In this document: piece by piece, positions 61,510-64,000 of the stretch
Position numbering within the stretch: the first letter of the stretch is position 1
Layout of the letters: each line of letters starts with the position of its first letter
From: Odontocerum albicorne
Lineage: Eukaryota > Arthropoda > Insecta > Trichoptera > Odontoceridae
Assembly: GCA_949825065.1 (NCBI GenBank)
Contig: OX463848.1
Coordinates: forward strand, 39,911,380 to 39,975,379
Length of the DNA stretch: 64,000 bases
Direction of reading: 5' to 3'
Notes under the pieces: generated by a model
Database searches by the model: none
Told to the model about the DNA's origin: nothing
What the model saw: the letters and a program-made list of their open reading frames with translations, nothing else
Made by a program: the position numbers and the translations under genes

Positions 61510-62095
61510 GCCAACTTACAAAGCTTCTCGAAGGAATCCACGCCATTAATCAGCTTTCCTACTCCCCAGAGAAAATATATTTCTTGCTATAGATAGGACC
61601 AGCCATTCCAGAAGAGAGCTATCGAAACAACTCAGTATGCTTTCCGGATCTGCCTTAACAAATGGAAAAAAAATATCCTTTTAAATGAATTAATTTCCTA
61701 TCGATCCATTATTACTTCAAGTATCTTCTCATAACTACCCCAATTCAAAGAGAAACAACATCAAAAGAACCCATTTAGATCTCTGAAGATGATACCTTTT
61801 GCTCTAATAAATTACAGATTATTAATCTCGCGTGCAGAACAACGTATGAAAGGTAACGTTCATCCAAGTTATTAATGTTTAATTACCTCAGTTCAAGTTA
61901 ATTTAATGAACTTTTGATTTCAATTCCTACGGTGTTGAGGCACAGGTGAATTATGGTGTTGATAATCACCCTATCAATTCGTTTACTCCTTGCACGCAAT
62001 CGTTATTCAAAGGCGGAGCTTCGCTCATCAAATGGTACGGAACATTTAATTATAATCATTTCGAACTTGTTATTATTCCAATTTAACAAATATAT
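61510..62095. other. Unassigned
   Basis: Balanced, apparently unique sequence without a recognised frame. Confidence 0.3.
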
Positions 62096-62097
62096 GT

Positions 62098-62575
62098 TAT
62101 GTTGTTTATAGTTAAGGCATTAACGTTGTGGAGGTTTAAAGACATTGTTATTTATTTTTATCAAACACTGTTTATTCCACTTTTTTGTGACGGTATACCC
62201 CTACCGGTTTCAAGGCTTTCACCTCATCTTCAGGGGAGCACAAACAAGACTAAATGCTGTTCGAAATGGTACCGATATACACGTTTCAACGGTTGGGGGC
62301 TGAGGAGTGAGGGAGGCATGGGACGATTTCGGCCAAGAGCGGAGAAATTTTTAGGATATAACTGTTCAACAGATGTTCGGATCTTGGCCGAAATCGTCCC
62401 ATGCCTCCCTCACCCCTCTGCCCCCAACCGTTGAAGCGTGTATATCGGTACTAGTTCGAACAGCATTTAGTCTTGTTTGTGCTCCCCTGAAGATGAGGTG
62501 AAAGCCTTGAAACCGGTAGGGTTATACTGTCACAAAAAAGTGGAATAAACAGTGATTGATAAAAATAAATTACAA
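62098..62575. mobile_element. Large FB foldback element
   Basis: Left flank tagttaaggcattaacgttg, then caaacactgtttattccact, gacggtatacccctaccggt. Arms of about 190 bases pair almost throughout (for example catgggacgatttcggccaa at 62308 with its reverse near 62390), separated by roughly 50 bases. The inner arm DNA (tgctgttcgaa-tggtaccga, ggttggggg-tgaggagtgag) is absent from other FB copies, so this one has captured or kept extra sequence. The frame at 62099-62434 runs through the left arm and is not a gene. Confidence 0.8.
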
Positions 62576-62660
62576 AATATATGTTAAAATTGAATGAAAC
62601 TTTCATTGATTCGCATTTTAATCTAATTTATCATTTGTTTTGTTTATTGAATGAACACCT
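62576..62660. other. Unassigned spacer
   Basis: Short AT-rich spacer between the foldback element and the tandem duplication; nothing is visible. Confidence 0.3.
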
Positions 62661-62662
62661 TT

Positions 62663-62960
62663 TTTAACGGGCATGCAGCTGTCTTTCCTCTACCCAAACT
62701 CTCTCTAGGAACGAATTAAATCTCCTTACAAGTGCAATAGTATACTTGTAAGAATATTGGATTTAGTCAAACTTTGATGATAGATCGTCTCTCGGGGGAA
62801 GCTCTTCCTCTTTTAACAGGCATGCAGCTGTCTTTCCTCTACCCAAACTCTATCTAGGAACGAATTAAATCTTCTTACAAGTGCGATAATATACTTGTGA
62901 GAATATTGGATTTAGTCAAACTTGGGTGATAGATCGTCTCTCGGGGGAAGCTCTTCCTCT
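62663..62960. repeat. 149-bp tandem duplication
   Basis: tttaacgggcatgcagctgt at 62663 and tttaacaggcatgcagctgt at 62812 begin two units about 95 percent alike, ending ggggaagctcttcctct. The unit matches nothing else in the window. Confidence 0.85.
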
Positions 62961-62989
62961 GTTGGCACCATACCAGTGTGCAAAGGATA

Positions 62990-63475
62990 GTACTGATAAC
63001 TAAAAGGCTAATATATTAAATAAGATGACCAATAGCACTCGGAGATGATTTAGGCACGTAGAATGAATTAATTAAAAAAGGAATAGAATGCGTGCGCTGA
63101 ATAAAGAGTTGACAATTTATGACAGAATACGGGACGAAGTGGTTAGCGATGAATGTGAACTTAAGGTCTGATGTGTTGAGTAAGATGAAGAAGAGCACTC
63201 TGAAATGATTTGGACTTGCAGAATGAATGAATGAAGAAAGGGTAACACAACAAATATACAGTGCAAAATTGTGTGGAAGGTGTAGTAGAGGAGGACTAAA
63301 GAAAGTGAGATTGGATCAAGTGAATGATATTTTGAAAGAAAGATATAGAGAATCGTAGGAGTTGTATGAAAAGATGAATGGATTTAGAGGAGGTGAAATA
63401 TTTATTTTGCAAATAGAGAGTTTAGCACTCTGTTTTCTGTGCCTACCCCGACAGGAAACGGCGTGATGATATGTA
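62990..63475 (+). mobile_element. LINE-R fragment with internal repeat
   Basis: actcggagatgatttaggca appears first (63034), then the RT C-terminal series restarts: gacaatttatgacagaatac, gatgaatgtgaacttaaggt, actctgaaatgatttggact, gaatgaatgaagaaagggta, ctccgt-like end ctaccccgacaggaaacggc and gtgatgatatgt. The WFGH-type block thus occurs twice. A LINE-B fragment sits at its tail. Confidence 0.6.
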
Positions 63476-64000
63476 TTTATTTATTTAACATTTTTATTGC
63501 GAATACAATCTGGCGAGATTATTGCCAGGCGGCAATCTCTTCCAACCAACCAGACAAAAGTAAATTAAGCAAGTTACGTGGTCGTATAAATCATTCAAAT
63601 GACTATCCATCCCCACGAAATCCATAAACACATACGTGAGCATATACCCACGAACCCCACAAAGACGGACAATCACCTGAACATTAGTTTTCATATAAAA
63701 TGAGATATCATCAATCAAAAGGAAAGGAAGGGATGGTGGAGAGGAAAGGAAAAGAAAAATCAGGAATGAAACACATTATTTTACTGACTAGAAATTAAGT
63801 TTTTTCAGTCGCTTAAAGCATACCAATGACGGAGCGAGCATTATATTGGTTTGTAACTCATTCCAGAGTCTCACTGCATGGACAGTAAAGGACGACGTAA
63901 AGAAAGAGGAGCGGTGAACTGGAAAGACCAATAGACAATCTCTATTTGAGCGTAGCGCTAATCCATGATTGGAAAGACGCTGAAATTTTTCGGCGAGATA
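63475..64000 (-). pseudogene. LINE-B reverse transcriptase C-terminus and 3' UTR
   Basis: On the minus strand from the window edge: YLAEKFQRLSNHGLALRSNR, then DCLLVFPVHRSSFFTSSFTV and HAVRLWNELQ. The P-x-x-R, SF-x-x-x-A-x-LWN-x-L pattern is a LINE ORF2 C-terminus. The sequence continues through a UTR-like part (63850-63480) to gttggttggaagagattgcc, gcctggcaataatctcgcca and an (AAAT)n-like end at 63475-63490. The 3' 370 bases match 3936-4308. It is cut by the window end. Confidence 0.65.

Overview
The window looks like intergenic or intronic DNA from a large, AT-rich, transposon-loaded arthropod genome, most likely an insect. The reasons are the absence of any bacterial-style gene, the Tc1/mariner, pogo, piggyBac-like and hAT-like DNA elements, the many broken non-LTR retrotransposons (LINEs), the tRNA-derived SINEs and the abundant minisatellites. 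I could not recognise one convincing host exon, rRNA gene, functional tRNA gene, CRISPR array or operon. The species cannot be named from the sequence. Nearly all recognisable protein-coding sequence is transposon remnant, usually frameshifted, truncated or internally deleted.

Working family names used below: LINE-R (high-copy, RTE/endonuclease-RT-like, C-terminal motif WFGHVERMNEE, about 25 pieces); LINE-G (GAA-tailed; copies at 7.9, 23.1 and 47.0 kb); RTE-B (13.9 kb); LINE-K (13.7 and 27.3 kb); LINE-J (27.7 and 35.3 kb); LINE-V (33.5 and 52.9 kb); LINE-H (3' UTR ending in a GCGCC/GGCGC hairpin); LINE-B (3.9 and 63.5 kb), whose 3' end is shared with the tRNA-derived SINE-B; SINE-A (6.7, 18.2, 19.2 kb); family D (1.7, 38.6, 39.7, 42.7 kb); PB (five piggyBac-like non-autonomous copies flanked by TTAA); FB (foldback family at 12, 41, 50.9, 51.2, 62.1 kb).

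Layout. 0-9 kb: LINE-H, LINE-R, SINE and LINE-B pieces, a long LINE-G fragment, then a Mos1-like mariner. 9.5-11.3 kb: sequence I cannot assign. 11.3-17.4 kb: LINE-R, a foldback element holding a minisatellite-bearing insert, a 32-bp minisatellite, two LINE C-termini, a transposase N-terminus, and a tandem array made from LINE-R coding sequence. 18-26.7 kb: SINEs, a CAGTA-ended MITE inside a LINE, a PB element, a double-headed mariner and a SINE-derived tandem array. 27-38.7 kb: LINE-J, LINE-K and LINE-V pieces, two PB copies, a hAT-like MITE with an 8-bp duplication. 39-47.7 kb: inverted family D copies, foldback elements, a MITE inside a SINE, a PB copy, a pogo-like N-to-C fused open frame, a deleted mariner-like element and a nested LINE pair. 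48-54.3 kb: a 68-bp minisatellite, two foldback copies, LINE-V, a perfect palindrome and a 28-bp minisatellite related to the foldback end. 54-58.4 kb: mostly unassigned, then a dimeric satellite-like array. 59-64 kb: deleted mariner, LINE-H, PB, a large foldback, a tandem duplication, LINE-R and LINE-B.

The most interesting structures are the LINE-B/SINE-B shared tail, the double-headed mariner coding only a DNA-binding domain, the link between the 54-kb minisatellite and the foldback family end (with a hammerhead-like core in the same family), and the conversion of LINE and SINE fragments into tandem arrays. All clade names come from remembered family motifs and were not confirmed by a database search.
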